Notes: generated from the letters alone by a model not told the origin. Counted from the first letter of the stretch, positions 11,416 through 22,515 are shown. The stretch is DNA of 64,000 bases from Mactromeris polynyma (GCA_032209605.1 JASFXZ010000020.1:1991501-2055500); one strand, 5' to 3'. Program-made: numbers and translations.

Positions 11416-11690
11416 TTCAGGATTGATCTGGAACTTTGACACCCTGAAGTATTCTCTTGACACTGATGCCAGGATTGATCTGGAACTTTGGCACCCTGAA
11501 GTATTCTCTTGACACTGATGCCAGGATTGATCTGGAACTTTGGCACCCTGAAGTATTCTCTTGACACTGATGCCAGGATTGATCTGGAACTTTGGCACCC
11601 TGAAGTATTCTCTTGACACTGATGCCAGGATTGATCTGGAATTTTGACACCCTGAAGTATTCTCTTGACACTGATGCCAGGATTTGTCAA
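11416..11690 (-). repeat. Second, unrelated 52-bp minisatellite, about 5 copies
   Basis: GCCAGGATTGATCTGG recurs at 11468, 11520, 11572, 11624 and 11676 (last truncated), a 52-bp unit that does not resemble the 52-bp unit at 8657. Open frames across it (up to 151 codons, minus) come from repetition and are not genes. It lies in the NKAP intron between exons D and E. Confidence 0.92.
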
Positions 11691-11824
11691 ATAAGTGCAG
11701 CTTTCATCTGAGTGAAAAACATATTCCTTTTTTATTGGATTTTTTCCCCTTTATATTGCCAGACCAATGTTTACATGCTTACCAGGCAGGTCTGGACAAT
11801 ACTAAAAATAGCTTTTATATCCAC

Positions 11825-11891
11825 CTTTTCTTGCTGTGTTTTTTATGTTTCTTTCTTTTCTTTGATTTCTTCTTTTTCTTCTTTCTCTCTT
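11825..11891 (-). CDS. NKAP: NKAP exon D: Lys/Arg-rich micro-exon
   Basis: A 67-base minus-strand exon lies between acceptor ATTACAG and a weak donor AAAAG|GTGGAT. It encodes a run of Lys/Arg with KKHKKHSKK, as expected for the basic low-complexity part of NKAP. Entry and exit phases fit exons C and E exactly, which is the main support. The polypyrimidine tract is directly next to a MITE whose inverted repeat starts 29 bases upstream of the acceptor. Confidence 0.75.
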
Positions 11892-11919
11892 CTGTAATAT
11901 AAAAAAACAAAAACTATTA

Positions 11920-12856
11920 CAGTCAGACCTCGTTTATTCAACAACCTTCTATCCCAATACCTGGTATCATTCTACAACCTTCTAACCCAATACCTAGTAT
12001 CATCCAACAACCTTCTATCCCACTACCTGGTATCATCCAACAACCTTCTATCCCAATACCTGGTATCATTCAACAACCTTCTATCCCAATACCTGGTATC
12101 ATCCAACAACCTTCTATCCCAATACCTGGTATCATCCAACAACCTTCTATCCCAATACCTGGTATCATTCAACAACCTTCTATCCCAATACCTGGTATCA
12201 TTCAACAACCTTCTATCCCAATACCTGGTATCATCCAACAACCTTCTATCCCAATACCTGGTATCATCCAACAACCTTCTATCCCAATACCTGGTATCAT
12301 CCAACAACCTTCTATCCCAATACCTGGTATCATCCAACAACCTTCTATCCCAATACCTGGTATCATCCAACAACCTTCTATCCCAATACCTGGTATCATC
12401 CAACAACCTTCTATCCCAATACCTGGTATCATCCAACAACCTTCTATCCCAATACCTGGTATCATCCAACAACCTTCTATCCCAATACCTGGTATCATTC
12501 AACAACCTTCTATCACAATACCTGGTATCATCCAACAACCTTCTATCACAATACCTGGTATCATTCAACAACCTTCTATCCCAATACCTGGTATCATCCA
12601 ACAACCTTCTATCCCAATACCTGGTATCATTCAACAACCTTCTATCCCAATACCTGGTATCATCCAACAACCTTCTATCCCAATACCTGGTATCATCCAA
12701 CAACCTTCTATCCCAATACCTGGTATCATCCAAAATAAATGTCAAGTCCCAATGTATCTTTTAAGGCACGTCAAAGTGAAATGGGCTATTCAACACCATG
12801 TACTATTCGAAATATAATTTCAGACCCGATGAATTTGTATGAATGAGGTCCAACTG
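11920..12856. mobile_element. pogo-like MITE containing a 33-bp minisatellite
   Basis: The left end CAGTCAGACCTCGTTTATTC and the right end read in reverse CAGTTGGACCTCATTCATAC are flanked by TA at 11918-11919 and 12857-12858. The 33-bp array fills most of the interior and starts directly after the left inverted repeat. There is no transposase. Confidence 0.8.
11937..12733 (-). repeat. 33-bp minisatellite, about 24 copies
   Basis: The unit contains CAACAACCTTCTATCCCAAT followed by ACCTGGTATCAT. Copies are nearly identical. Because 33 is a multiple of three, an 11-residue unit repeats in a 240-codon minus-strand frame, which I do not regard as a gene. Confidence 0.95.
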
Positions 12857-13122
12857 TATATGGAAATAGCCTTGGTATATTATAGGACTGCTTTCTCCAG
12901 TACTAACCAGTACTAATACCTATTTCATTGATTAAAAAGTGACAGGTTCAATCTCACCTAAGGACTTCGACCCCATGACCTTCTGATCAGGGGATCAGAC
13001 CCTCTATCCCTTGACCCCCATGCCTTCTTTGCAAGTTTTATTCAACCACCATGCTGTATCACAAATGCACAGAACAGAAGTAGCATTTGAGTATTGTATT
13101 CATAAGAAAATTATATCCTTTT
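12857..13122 (-). mobile_element. Possible decayed tRNA-like SINE
   Basis: About 12940-13025, read in reverse, has AGAGGGTCTGATCC and GTCATGGGGTCGAAGTCC, recalling the tRNA-like head at 7.6 kb but more decayed. Nothing else is seen in this stretch. Confidence 0.3.
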
Positions 13123-13268
13123 CACAGGATTTTCAAGAGTTCTTTCCCTTTATCCATTCTATATTTCTCTCCCTTTGTCACTTCTATAGTATAAATGTAT
13201 GTATAGATCTCTACATATACATATACTATAGAATGGATAAAAGGAGTGAATTCGTGAAATCTCCTGTG
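13123..13268. mobile_element. Palindromic MITE, copy 1 of a two-copy family
   Basis: The inverted ends CACAGGATTTTCAAGAGTTC and, in reverse, CACAGGAGATTTCACGAATT are each followed by CCTTTATCCATTCTATA or a close variant. The element is 146 bp and folds on itself. A relative is at 16093-16308. No clear target duplication. Confidence 0.65.
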
Positions 13269-13626
13269 ATCTAATTTGTCTGTAAGTTACAAACGCAGTT
13301 TTGGATTTTACACATGTACAATGCTGTTTAACAAAACATAGCATGTAAATGTATTTTAATTTGTATACATATCATTTTCAACCCACCCAAATGCAAAATG
13401 TCTTACAACAAGCTTTGAAACTTGTATATACATCATTCACAGTCTCCATATATTGGTCAATAGCTTTCATAAAAGTTTTGAAGAAAGAAGCACGATAACA
13501 GAATACAATACTCATATATTTGAGCTACGGGAATAAGAATGTGTTTATCAACTGTTTTCATTAAAAAATCATCTGTCGTTTACAATCATGAACTTAAATG
13601 AACTGAGTTTACAATATATTCAAATA

Positions 13627-13777
13627 CAGTTGGACCTCATTCACTTGAATTCACCTGGAACGAAATGTCATTAGGAATAATACATAGTTTCAAACAGCCA
13701 ATTTCAATTTGACGTGGCTACGGAGATCAATTAATCGGATAAAAGGTTGTGGTTGTGGAATCCACAAGTTCCAACTG
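13627..13777. mobile_element. Short pogo-like MITE, 151 bp
   Basis: CAGTTGGACCTCATTCACTT at the left and CAGTTGGAACTTGTGGATTC in reverse at the right are flanked by TA on both sides. The ends are close to those of the 11920-12856 element. Confidence 0.7.
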
Positions 13778-13845
13778 TATGGCACATTAAATCCATGGGT
13801 AATAAACACACATAAAACTAAGGCAATAACAGATTTATCGCATAC

Positions 13846-13892
13846 CTTCTGACTCTGACTCTGATGCATCTTCACTGTCTGAATCTTCCGAA
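13846..13892 (-). CDS. NKAP: NKAP exon C: Ser/Glu/Asp-rich micro-exon
   Basis: A 47-base minus-strand exon lies between acceptor CTTACAG and donor AGAAG|GTATG. It encodes SEDSDSEDASESESE, an acidic serine stretch suited to CK2 phosphorylation. It is in phase with exons B and D. Confidence 0.8.
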
Positions 13893-14019
13893 CTGTAAGG
13901 ATAACAAACCAAAAAATTTGCTGAAAACACTCGGTCAAAAATTGATATAGTAATTTATTTCACTTGTGACTATAATTCATCTGTTTACCTTACCGAACAT
14001 TTAAAATATATAAAAGCAT

Positions 14020-14172
14020 ACCACGATATATCGTGATACATTAGCAATTTAGCAACATATTGCTATATGTACCATGATATGTAGCAATACATTAGCAACA
14101 TAGTGCAATATGTACCACGATATATTGCGATACATTAGCAATATAGTGCAATATGTACCACGATATATTGCT
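14020..14172 (+). repeat. 43-bp tandem repeat, about 3.5 copies
   Basis: GTACCACGATATATTGC or a variant recurs with a 43-bp period, with ATTAGCAA between. The units are rich in short palindromes such as CGATATATCG. Confidence 0.75.
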
Positions 14173-14441
14173 TCATTAACCTGCCTACAACACAACAACT
14201 AGGAGATTTAATGCCTAACATATGCGTGTAGTTATAAGCTGAAACACAACAGTCATCAATCTCATTTCAGGTATCACTCATAATTATTATGTTTTCATGA
14301 CTACAAAGTAATAAGCTAAAAGTAAACAGTTATTACTCTCAGTTTAATAATGATTTCAAGGTTACACAATGTCTCATAAATACAGGTATGTTTGTTTGCA
14401 TATCAAGGAACAATAGTTTGACTGCATATTGGAATATACCA

Positions 14442-14990
14442 GACAGTCATAGTCCCAGTCACAAGGGAGATAATCAAACACAAGCTGGACAGTCATAGTC
14501 ACAGTCACAAGGGAGATAATAAAACACAAGCTGGACAGTCCTAGTCACAGTCACAAGGGAGATAATCAAACACAAGCTGGACAGTCCTAGTCACAGTCAC
14601 AAGGGAGATAATCAAACACAAGCTGGACAGTCACAGTCACAAGGGAGATAATCAAACACAAGCTGGACAGTCCTAGTCACAGTCACAAGGGAGATAATCA
14701 AACACAAGCTGGACAGTCCTAGTCACAGTCACAAGGGAGATAATCGCACACAAGCTGGACAGTCCTAGTCACAGTCACAAGGGAGATAATCGCACACAAG
14801 CTGGACAGTCCTAGTCACAGTCACAAGGGAGATAATCAAACACAAGCAGAACACTGCTAGTCCTAGTCACAAGGGAGATAATCAAACACAAGCTGGACAG
14901 TCCTAGTCACAGTCACAAGGGAGATAATCAAACACAAGCTGGACAGTCCTAGTCACAGTCATAAGGGAGATAATCAAACATAAGTTGAGA
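14442..14990 (+). repeat. 46-bp minisatellite, about 12 copies
   Basis: AAGGGAGATAAT recurs with a 46-bp period, each followed by CAAACACAAGCTGG and AGTCACAGTCAC. One unit near 14632 is shortened and one near 14840 is altered. It lies in the NKAP intron between exons B and C. Confidence 0.92.
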
Positions 14991-15177
14991 GAACATATTT
15001 TCTACACCACCTTAAATAAAATACAAAAAATGTATTCCTTGTTTCCCTTCCACTCCTACCCAGTATAAAATAAAAACCACAGGTTGAAATTTCAAGGAAT
15101 TGTGTGAAATCTCAAATAATAACTAGCATAATAGCACATTGACATTATGTAGGAGTCGGAACTGTCATTGATTCGGC

Positions 15178-15610
15178 AAAATGCATATCGACTATATTGA
15201 TTTATATAGTTTGAGAATTATCGACAATGCCTTTAAATATCAAGTATCATTTACTAAAATGCCATAAAAATGTGCATGCTTACAATTCATGATTTCATAT
15301 ATTTCCACTTCTAGTTATGTCTTTACATGCTTATGTATTACTTTAACCATCTTGTTTCCTCACTATCATGAAGTATATAAGTTTATTTTGTGAACTAAAT
15401 AAGAAAATATGAATAATCTTCAATCGATTATTTTTCCTTGAACACATTTTATGGTGAAGTTTCAGACTTCCATTTTTGTTTTTGAATTTTCGTCTTTTCA
15501 GACATGTATTTTTTAAGTACATTTGTATCAATTTTTAAAACTGTGTATCAATAATTGATTGACAGAAAAATATAAATGATACATAGATAACATTTTTATC
15601 GATGACAGCT
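15178..15610 (+). repeat. Uninterrupted copy of the 4.7/6.7-kb repeat (empty site)
   Basis: This matches 4678-4858 and then 6696-6960 as one continuous block. CCTCACTATCATGAAG at about 15359-15374 spans the point where the other copy carries two MITEs. Confidence 0.75.
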
Positions 15611-15973
15611 TTAATTTAAAATAAATTTAATGTAGATAAAACATCAATAAATATGCATTAATAAAAAATCAACTTTATTCATTGACGTTTTTTTTTAAAA
15701 AAGTTGTTTATCACAAAATTAAGCAAAAAAAACAGATTTTTTTAGCATGCAGGATATTTTACAAGTTTTGTTCACTAACAATACAAGGTTTAAAACAAGA
15801 TTTTTTTAATCAATTAATATTTAAATTGGATTCACAAGTATCAGTCAGAGATAGCAAAATGCATCTGTCTGTCATTCAGCCTCGTACGACAATCAACATT
15901 TTACACAAAGAAGGAAGTGTAAGTGTGGTGTTAGACGACTCTCTTTAGTTAATTCTTTGAACGTTATACTTAC
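15611..15973. other. NKAP intron, nothing recognised
   Basis: Very AT-rich. The 88-codon plus-strand frame here has no recognisable features. Confidence 0.4.
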
Positions 15974-16054
15974 GTTGACTGCTGTGGGGACGGCGACCTG
16001 CACCAGACTTCCGGTGCACCAATGGTTCCAATTCTCTCTCTGTCTATACGACGT
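15974..16054 (-). CDS. NKAP: NKAP exon B: IGAPEVW motif
   Basis: The minus-strand exon lies between acceptor TTTCAG and donor AC|GTAAGT. It encodes RRIDRERIGTIGAPEVW then CRSPSPQQS. The ERIGxxGAPEVW block is a clear NKAP landmark directly after the RS-rich N-terminus. Phases agree with exons A and C. Confidence 0.9.
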
Positions 16055-16092
16055 CTGAAAGAAATACAGAAAAATCATAACTAGTCATAATA

Positions 16093-16308
16093 CAGAGGAT
16101 TGTCATGAGTTCTCTCCCTTTATCCATTTTCAAGTACTTTCTCTTTAAGAGTTATTTCCCTTTATCTGAAATTATCCCTTCTCAATTGCTCTCCCTTTAT
16201 CTCTTCTATAGTACATGACTACATGTATACATAGTACTATACTACAGAATAGGTAAAGGGAGAGAACTCTAGAACGGATAAAGATAAAGAACTTGTGACA
16301 ATCTTCTG
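16093..16308. mobile_element. Palindromic MITE, copy 2 of a two-copy family
   Basis: The ends CAGAGGATTGTCATGAGTTC and, in reverse, CAGAAGATTGTCACAAGTTC surround repeated TCTCCCTTTATC blocks and a CTATAGTAC/GTACTATA centre, as in 13123-13268. Confidence 0.65.
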
Positions 16309-16675
16309 CGAGTCAAAATAAAGCAAATGTCTTTCAATAAATGGCAGGAGTGGAAGTTTGTATTACAAAGGAGCCTGTTACTGCATAATGTTACTGCATG
16401 TGCCTTTTCAACTGGGAAAATATGCGCGATAAATTCCTAATTTGGGAAAGTAAGGTAATGGTTGTTTTGCATAAATAAAAATAACTGTTCAGCTGTGGCT
16501 GGTGTTTATATGAGGGGATGTAAGATTCTTTTATAAAAGGTTAAATACACAAAACCTGACTTAATAAAAAGAAATTCAGTCAGAGGGTGGGGGTGTGAAC
16601 AAAGAATTGGGGAAACAGCTTATATTCGGCAGTAGAATTAACCAAAAAAAATCACTGCAAGGAGCAACATTTAAA

Positions 16676-16876
16676 ATGACACCACTACACTCCTCCCCCT
16701 CCGGCTCTCGAGGCTCAACCACTGTGGGTCGTCAAACACCACTGCCACCATTAAAGTAAATCAATGGGAAAATGTGCACCCAATGCGAGACTCGAACCCA
16801 TAACCCTCTAAACACTAGTACGGCGCTCTACCGACTGAGCTACCCGGGCGGCCGTCTGACCCCACACCACTACAGT
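16676..16876 (-). mobile_element. tRNA-derived SINE, family S1, copy 1
   Basis: Reverse strand: TAGCTCAGTCGGTAGAGCG (A-box) and GGGTTCGAGTCTCG (B-box), head preceded by TGTAGTGGTGTGGGGTCAGA. Relatives are at 19231 and 30850. The element is in the NKAP intron between exons A and B. Confidence 0.8.
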
Positions 16877-17317
16877 ATATTTGGACACGAACATATAAAC
16901 CATATTTCTTGATGGTATTTACATATTTTGTGTTTATCTTGTTGTTTGCTTGAATGCATTTGTTTGTTCTACACTGTGTTGTAAGACTGAACTAGCGTCG
17001 TTTAATCGGATGAAATTTCTATTCAAATCCATGATACTTACCAAGCGCGCGCTTAGGATTGTGGGTAAATTGCCCGCTAAGGATTGTGGGTGAATTATTT
17101 CTTATCGTTTCAGGGATATGAGCCTGATTCGAATCCATGGTTTATATGTCCATGATTTGGATCAAGGATTACTTCGTATCACTCATAATTCAATCTACCT
17201 TTAATTCGTTTTACCAATAATTCAGAATACACATCTCACAGTACAATAGATGTCTCCAGTGTTTTTGTAGCACACTAATTGGTAACCAAGATTTAATTAA
17301 TAAATAAATGTTCATAC

Positions 17318-17916
17318 CTTTCAAAGAACTCTCCTTGTCCATCATACTGAGCCCCATTTGTCTTTGGTTGGCGCCATATCATACTTTGTTTATGAGTTGG
17401 AGATCGTGATTTATGATATTCCGGTGAGCGGCTTCTTGACCTAAATTGTTTAGTTTGAGGTGACCTTGACCTTTTCCTAGGTGACCTTGATCTTTGTCTC
17501 TGGTATCTCCTAGTATAGTCATTTCTACGATCTGGTGATTTTGACTTAGACCTGTCCACATATTTTTTACTTTTGCTATAGTTACTTGTCTTTGAATTTT
17601 TATATCTGCGGTCAGTATCAGATTCTGAATCAATAGACCGACTATCAGAAGACCTTCTTGATTTTTTATACTTAGTCACAGGTGAATGAGAATTAGAGTA
17701 GTGTTTCTTAGACTTCTTGTACTGCGGAGATGGAGATCGTGAATTTGAATAACGCTTTTTCGACTTTTTGTTCCTTGGGGATGGGGACCTTGATGCGGAA
17801 TAACGTTTCTTTGACTGTCTGTAACTTGGCACCGGAGATCGCGATCTTGAGTATCTCTGTCTAGACTTCTTGTGGTTCACTGGAGACTCATCGCTGTCAT
17901 AACTTGAACTTGACAT
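17318..17916 (-). CDS. NKAP: NKAP exon A: N-terminal RS-rich region with start codon
   Basis: The first ATG in frame is at 17916; the frame upstream starts only from GTG. It encodes MSSSSYDSDESP, then about 130 residues rich in RSRSP, SRSPSP and KKSKKRYS repeats, ending MIWRQ, GAQYDGQGEFFER at the donor GAAAG|GTATGAA. An RS domain followed by EFFER and exon B's RRIDRERIGTIGAPEVW is the NKAP order. NKAP is a nuclear protein that acts in transcriptional repression (Notch and HDAC3 context in vertebrates) and RNA processing. Seven exons in this window give 1190 coding bases, close to the size expected minus the missing C-terminal exon(s). Confidence 0.9.
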
Positions 17917-18569
17917 TCTGGACAAATGGATCACACTACTACTGACCTAAAATATTGAACTAAATTTTAACTCAAAGCACCTCTAAACATCAATTTTCAG
18001 TAATGGTTATTTTAACAATGAGTTTGTATATACATACAATATATGGTTTTACATTTGAATCATACATCAACAAAAAACTTTGGAAATGTCTCAAATTTCT
18101 CCCAAAAAACTGTTATCCAGCAGATCTATCATTAGTTACAGTAGTGTTTAGACTAGGCAAGTCTCATCATAATGGATTAATGCCAGTACATAAACACAGA
18201 GCACGGCACTAATTCTTGAAGTAGCAGGAAAATCACCAAAAGTAGGTGTGGATCTGAGGGGAGCTCTCCTTAATTATAATCATTCATATAAGAAAAGTAG
18301 CCAGGTCATGATGCTCAAGTTATCAGGTAATTTTACGGGCTACAAGCTCCTATTGACACACTGGACAGAGTACATTAATCAGACTTAGTTCCACCGTCAG
18401 TACTCATTAAACTTGGAAAAGTTAGTTGCATATTTTGTTCAATTCGGATTTTTTTAAATAAAATAGATTTTTGTACTTCTGTAATACAGCCACTAAAAAT
18501 GGGTATCATATCTTGTAACAGTATGTTATATTTTAATCTTAAAGTACATTTTTTCTTCAATAACCCATC
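17917..18569. other. Upstream of NKAP: promoter/5' UTR not resolved
   Basis: This must include the NKAP 5' UTR and perhaps the promoter. I see no TATA box or upstream exon that I can support. Confidence 0.35.
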
Positions 18570-19080
18570 TAATTTTAGACAAGAGGGCCACAACCTACTT
18601 CTGAACAGACCAAAATTATCTATGTAACTTTGGAAGAGGACAACCTAAGGATCATTCCTGTAAAGTTTGGTCAAAATCCATTCAGGGGTTTAAGAGGAGA
18701 TGACTTTTATAGTTTCCACTATATACATATTGGAAACAAGGCGCGCCCCATGACGGCCACGTTTTTCAACAGATTTTAGTGATGTACGCAATCTTGTAAG
18801 AGGACCACTAGACAATGCTACACACCAAATATCTAAGCTCTAGGCCATATGGTTTGGGACAAGATTTTCAAAGTTTACACTTTTAAAATCTATTTTTAGC
18901 TCCTGTGACCTACTTATGCAGCAGACCGGAACGATTTATGCAACTTTGAAAGAGGTCCACCCAAGGATCATTCCTGTGAAGTTTGGACAAAATCCATTCA
19001 GTAGTATAGGAGGAGATGTTATTTAAAGAAAATGTTGATGCATGATTCACGATGACGGATGACAGACATCCAAGGATCCT
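18570..19080. repeat. Dispersed repeat with internal partial duplication
   Basis: AGGATCATTCCTGT-AAGTTTGG-CAAAATCCATTCAG occurs twice, at about 18650-18695 and 18965-19010, each followed by GAGGAGATG, with GTCCACC/GACAACC before it. The style is of a molluscan transposon tail, but the class is unknown to me. Confidence 0.5.
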
Positions 19081-19230
19081 AAAAGCTCAAATATTCAATT
19101 TTATTTATTGTAACCAGAATCATGGAAATAATTATTAAAGCTGACCACATATCCTGAATTTAACACTGCAAGTTATATGGAAAGATAAGCAGTCAGAAAT
19201 ATTGATTAAAATTGGGGATTGCAGGGACTG

Positions 19231-19335
19231 TAGTGGTGTGGGGTTAGACAGCTATCCGGTAAGCTCAGTCGGTAGAGCGCCATACTAGAGTTTAGGGGGT
19301 CGTGGGTTCGAGCCCCACATCGGACACACTTTTTC
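19231..19335 (+). mobile_element. tRNA-derived SINE head, family S1, copy 2
   Basis: TGTAGTGGTGTGGGGTTAGA, then AAGCTCAGTCGGTAGAGCG and GTGGGTTCGAGCCCC. It is the same head as at 16676-16876 in the other orientation. Confidence 0.75.
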
Positions 19336-19684
19336 GCCTTGATTTACTTAAAATTGTTAATCAGTGTATAGAGGATAACGCCGTGACGTCACGCGCACCT
19401 GTTATACGAATGTAAACATTGCTGGTGGGCAGAAAGTCGATATCCGGTTACAGCGCCATATTGTTTATAACGCTAATTCGCGTTATCTAAATTGTTAATT
19501 CTTTAATTATGATTCAGTTTTTCATAGTTGTTGGTTTACACACAAGTGGGGAAGGGGTTCGAAGATTACATGGCACAGAATTTCTAATGAGAAGAGTTAA
19601 GAGCGAAGGAAACGGTAGCTGTTAGCTATCTGCCATTAACAGGAAAAACTGGACCCGTCGGCTCATCAACCTGTAGGCCCTATA

Positions 19685-20345
19685 ATGTCCGTCCCCTTAT
19701 GTATAATATTATTAAGTGCGAATAAAAGTCATTTTAGGAAATATTTATGTACATAGACAACCTTTATTTTGTCCAGAAAGAAAGAAAAGTCAACTTTATA
19801 GTTAATCATCTAACATAATTATGTTATACTAGATCTACAGCAACTAATGCAAAAAAATGTCATCTTTTTGATATCTAGGATATTGTATCTATTATAATCA
19901 TCCAAAAGATTTTATAACATATGTCAAAAGTCCATGTGGTAAAACTTATTTATTAAAATTGACAATTACATTCTTTAAAGCAAATAATTTAGTGTGGGGA
20001 CGGACATTACAAAATAGGGACAGACAATAATTTACACTATTAGGATTATTTCCAAAATCTTCAATAAATCCTGCAACACATACTTCTCCAGAAATTATAC
20101 GTATAAGATAACATGATAAATAAGAAACAGAGACAGAAACAAGGCCAGTATATTGGGTTGGACAACTTATGTAATGTTATGCAATAAACAATAGTGTCCC
20201 CTGCGTGCACTACCTAGATATCAATCTTATTCAGACCCCTAATCAGCTCTTCACCGTGTCTGGCCCAGTGGGAGTCCAATATGCATCCAATCAGTTTTTG
20301 CTGTCACCATCAGTCGCATATATACAAATTAAGTTGAGAAGTGTC
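19685..20345 (+). repeat. Dispersed repeat R1, forward copy
   Basis: TAATGTCCGTCCCCTTATG, ACCTTTATTTTGTCC, and a block with GCAATAAACAATA, GGCCCAGTGGGAGTCC and CAGTTTTTGCTGTCACCATC match the reverse strand of 49790-50985. Part of it also matches 63245-63410. Confidence 0.6.
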
Positions 20346-20457
20346 AAGAAGATAAGTTTCAAACAATAAAATACGTCTGTACATGTAAATTACTGGATGT
20401 CATTAAAAATGTTGTAAGATGTGTGAAAACAAATCAAGCAGAAATGAGTGGTATCAC

Positions 20458-20494
20458 CGCGGACCTATATATATATATGGTATATAGGTCCGTG
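20458..20494. mobile_element. 37-bp palindromic insertion with 7-bp target duplication
   Basis: CGCGGACCTATATA and TATATAGGTCCGTG are mirror arms. GTATCAC occurs directly before (20451-20457) and after (20495-20501). Confidence 0.6.
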
Positions 20495-21059
20495 GTATCA
20501 CGTGAGTTGTACAGGAATTTAGTATAATTTAAAACTAAGTCTTGGCTTTGTAGACATTGTCATTGGTAGAGAAAATAAATATGCACAGCCGAACAATGAT
20601 AATATGCTTTATGTATTACGTAAAAATCTAGGATAGCGCTAGCCAAGAATCCATTAGACTCCATTCAAACCAATACATTTATCAAATCTGACTACCAACT
20701 CTTTAAACCTAGCACCAGCCAAGACAATGTTGATTGACAAACTGTTAAACATGTGATATATGTGTATTTATTTATCTACCGCTATGTCTTAATATGTGTG
20801 TGTATGAATGACTCTCAAATAAATGCTAAGTATGTTTTAAGGCTAAATTAAGATAAGGTAAATAAAAGCACAATTAAACATATCACGTTGTTGTCTTTGT
20901 TAGATATGCGTACATGTTAACAATTACTATTTATGCATTTCACACATAACACATTATTTATGCACATACACATACAGAAAAGTCAGTCATTTAAAAAAAA
21001 TATTTTCAGAAAACTTGCACATTTCAATATTTTACATTGTTAGAAAGCTGGGTGCATTA

Positions 21060-21540
21060 TCTTTCATTTGGTACCAACTTATTGATTAATATGAATTCTA
21101 ATACCCACCGCCGTGTTTTTCGAACCTAAACGAATTGAAAATAATTTGTCGTAAAATGTGCTCATTTTCAAAGTCACATTCTGATGCAGAAAATTCACCG
21201 ATTTTCAATAAAAACAATTATTTTCGGAAACCTTTTATCTGGTATCGATTTGATGCACATATGTAAAAATGAGAATTGAAATACCTACGGCCGTGTTTTT
21301 CGAAACAAAACAGTTTGAATTTATTTCACGGAAAAATGCCCATTTTCAGAGTCTAATTTGAAAACCAAAACATCCTCTAATTTTCAATATTTTTATGTCG
21401 TGGGAAAGCTGGGAGCCTTACCTTTCAATTGATACCAAATTTATTAGTGTATGTCAAATATTAAAGAAATTAATGGCTACCGCCGTGTCTTTCATTCCAT
21501 ATTAGTTGTATAGTACGGCGCCGCCGCCTTTTACCCTTTT
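21060..21540. repeat. CCGCCGTGTTTTTCG-unit repeats
   Basis: About 190-base units, each with a CACCGCCGTGTTTTTCG-type block and a TTTTCA(A/G)AGTC block, related in reverse to the interior of 39891-40491. Confidence 0.6.
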
Positions 21541-22249
21541 GCCCACCAGTTAACTGCGCATGCGCGGAATCGGATAGTTTGTTTACAAACACGTTATCCC
21601 CTATTTGGTACGAATGAAGATCCAATTTTGTAAACAAGGTCCAGCATCACGAGTGATAGCGACAGTATTTCCAAACAAATTGTACACAGAAAGTCAACAT
21701 AATATTCCTAGATTCTTATAAGGAAACTGTATGTAAGAATATAATTTCGTATCGACGGAGAGAGCTTACGACATATTAATCATATATGAGAATTCTGAAG
21801 TTTGTATTCAGAACAAGTCGCGAAATCATGTGTCAAAGTATTATCATATTTACTGTCAATAGTTTACTCTAACCCTAACCCGGCAAGTTCATACTCATTT
21901 TCAAATTTCGACACACTTATATTTTCATGCTAACAAATTTGCAAAAAAAGAAGGTATATATATAACGCATTATTACTGAAATGAGAACCAATAATACGTA
22001 CTAATGATTATCGCACTCAGTAAGCGCTGTATTGTTATCAGTCTCTGTCAGTGAAACGCTTATTTATAAATATTTCGATTAAAGAATACGTTTTGGATAA
22101 ACTGCTGTTTTAATGCATTTATTGTGGTTTCATAAGTTTGAATTCACTAAATAAAAGTCACATTAGGAAAGTAAATGATTATTGTGTTAGTTTTGGGTTA
22201 ATTATTCTACACAGTTAATATACATTATTTGCGAACTAATAATTCGTAG

Positions 22250-22321
22250 TCCTCGATAGTATAGTGGTAAGTATCCCCGCCTGTCACGCGGGAGACCGGG
22301 GTTCGATTCCCCGTCGGGGAG
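22250..22321 (+). tRNA. tRNA-Asp (GUC)
   Basis: A complete 72-base cloverleaf: acceptor TCCTCGA/TCGGGGA with discriminator G, D-arm AGTATAGTGGTAAGTAT, anticodon loop CTGTCAC with GTC, T-arm CCGGGGTTCGATTCCCCG. It matches the universal animal tRNA-Asp closely. No intron. A run of five T follows, as expected for Pol III. This is the only real tRNA gene I accept in the window. Confidence 0.96.
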
Positions 22322-22325
22322 CTCA

Positions 22326-22330
22326 TTTTT
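22326..22330 (+). terminator. Pol III terminator of tRNA-Asp
   Basis: Five consecutive T begin four bases after the tRNA 3' end. Confidence 0.8.
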
Positions 22331-22411
22331 ATTATTCATTTTATTTACTTTTGCTACTCTAGATATGTTACGAGTGTTAAATATTCTGGTCGCTAAACTC
22401 AGGGATATCGG

Positions 22412-22515
22412 GACATTTCAACCCCAAGTAAATTCTTCAGACATTTCGACCCCTTGCCATTTCGACCCCTGATTTCAAGACACTTCGACCCTTACTCGCT
22501 GGACACTTCGACCCC
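22412..22515 (-). repeat. TTTCGACCCCT motif array (inverse of 26630-26890)
   Basis: Five copies of CATTTCAACCCC, CATTTCGACCCC or CACTTCGACCC are spaced by 15-25 bases. Read in reverse it is the GGGGTCGAAATGT motif found at 26630-26890 and 35250-35385. Confidence 0.65.

Larger units (their letters stand above)
19363..21610. mobile_element. Possible large element with diverged terminal inverted repeats
   Basis: Left: ATAGAGGATAACG then CTGGTGGGCAGAAAG about 50 bases in. Right, in reverse: ATAGGGGATAACG then CTGGTGGGCAAAAGG about 55 bases in. The right part (21060-21540) carries units ending CCGCCGTGTTTTTCG that also build the MULE-like element at 39891. The unit as a whole is tentative. Confidence 0.35.

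Noticed and set aside
11235..11690. 151-codon minus-strand frame
   Set aside because: It mixes the 52-bp array with intron sequence and a C-homopolymer; no NKAP exon is missing there.
12023..12745. 240-codon minus-strand open frame with an 11-residue repeat
   Set aside because: It is the 33-bp minisatellite inside a MITE; the frame stays open only because 33 is a multiple of three.
16795..16860. Apparent tRNA gene on the minus strand (also 19255-19325)
   Set aside because: Repeated SINE family with conserved flanks (GTAGTGGTGTGGGG) and imperfect stems.
21870..21885. CTAACCCTAACCC, telomere-like
   Set aside because: Only two units; chance is enough.
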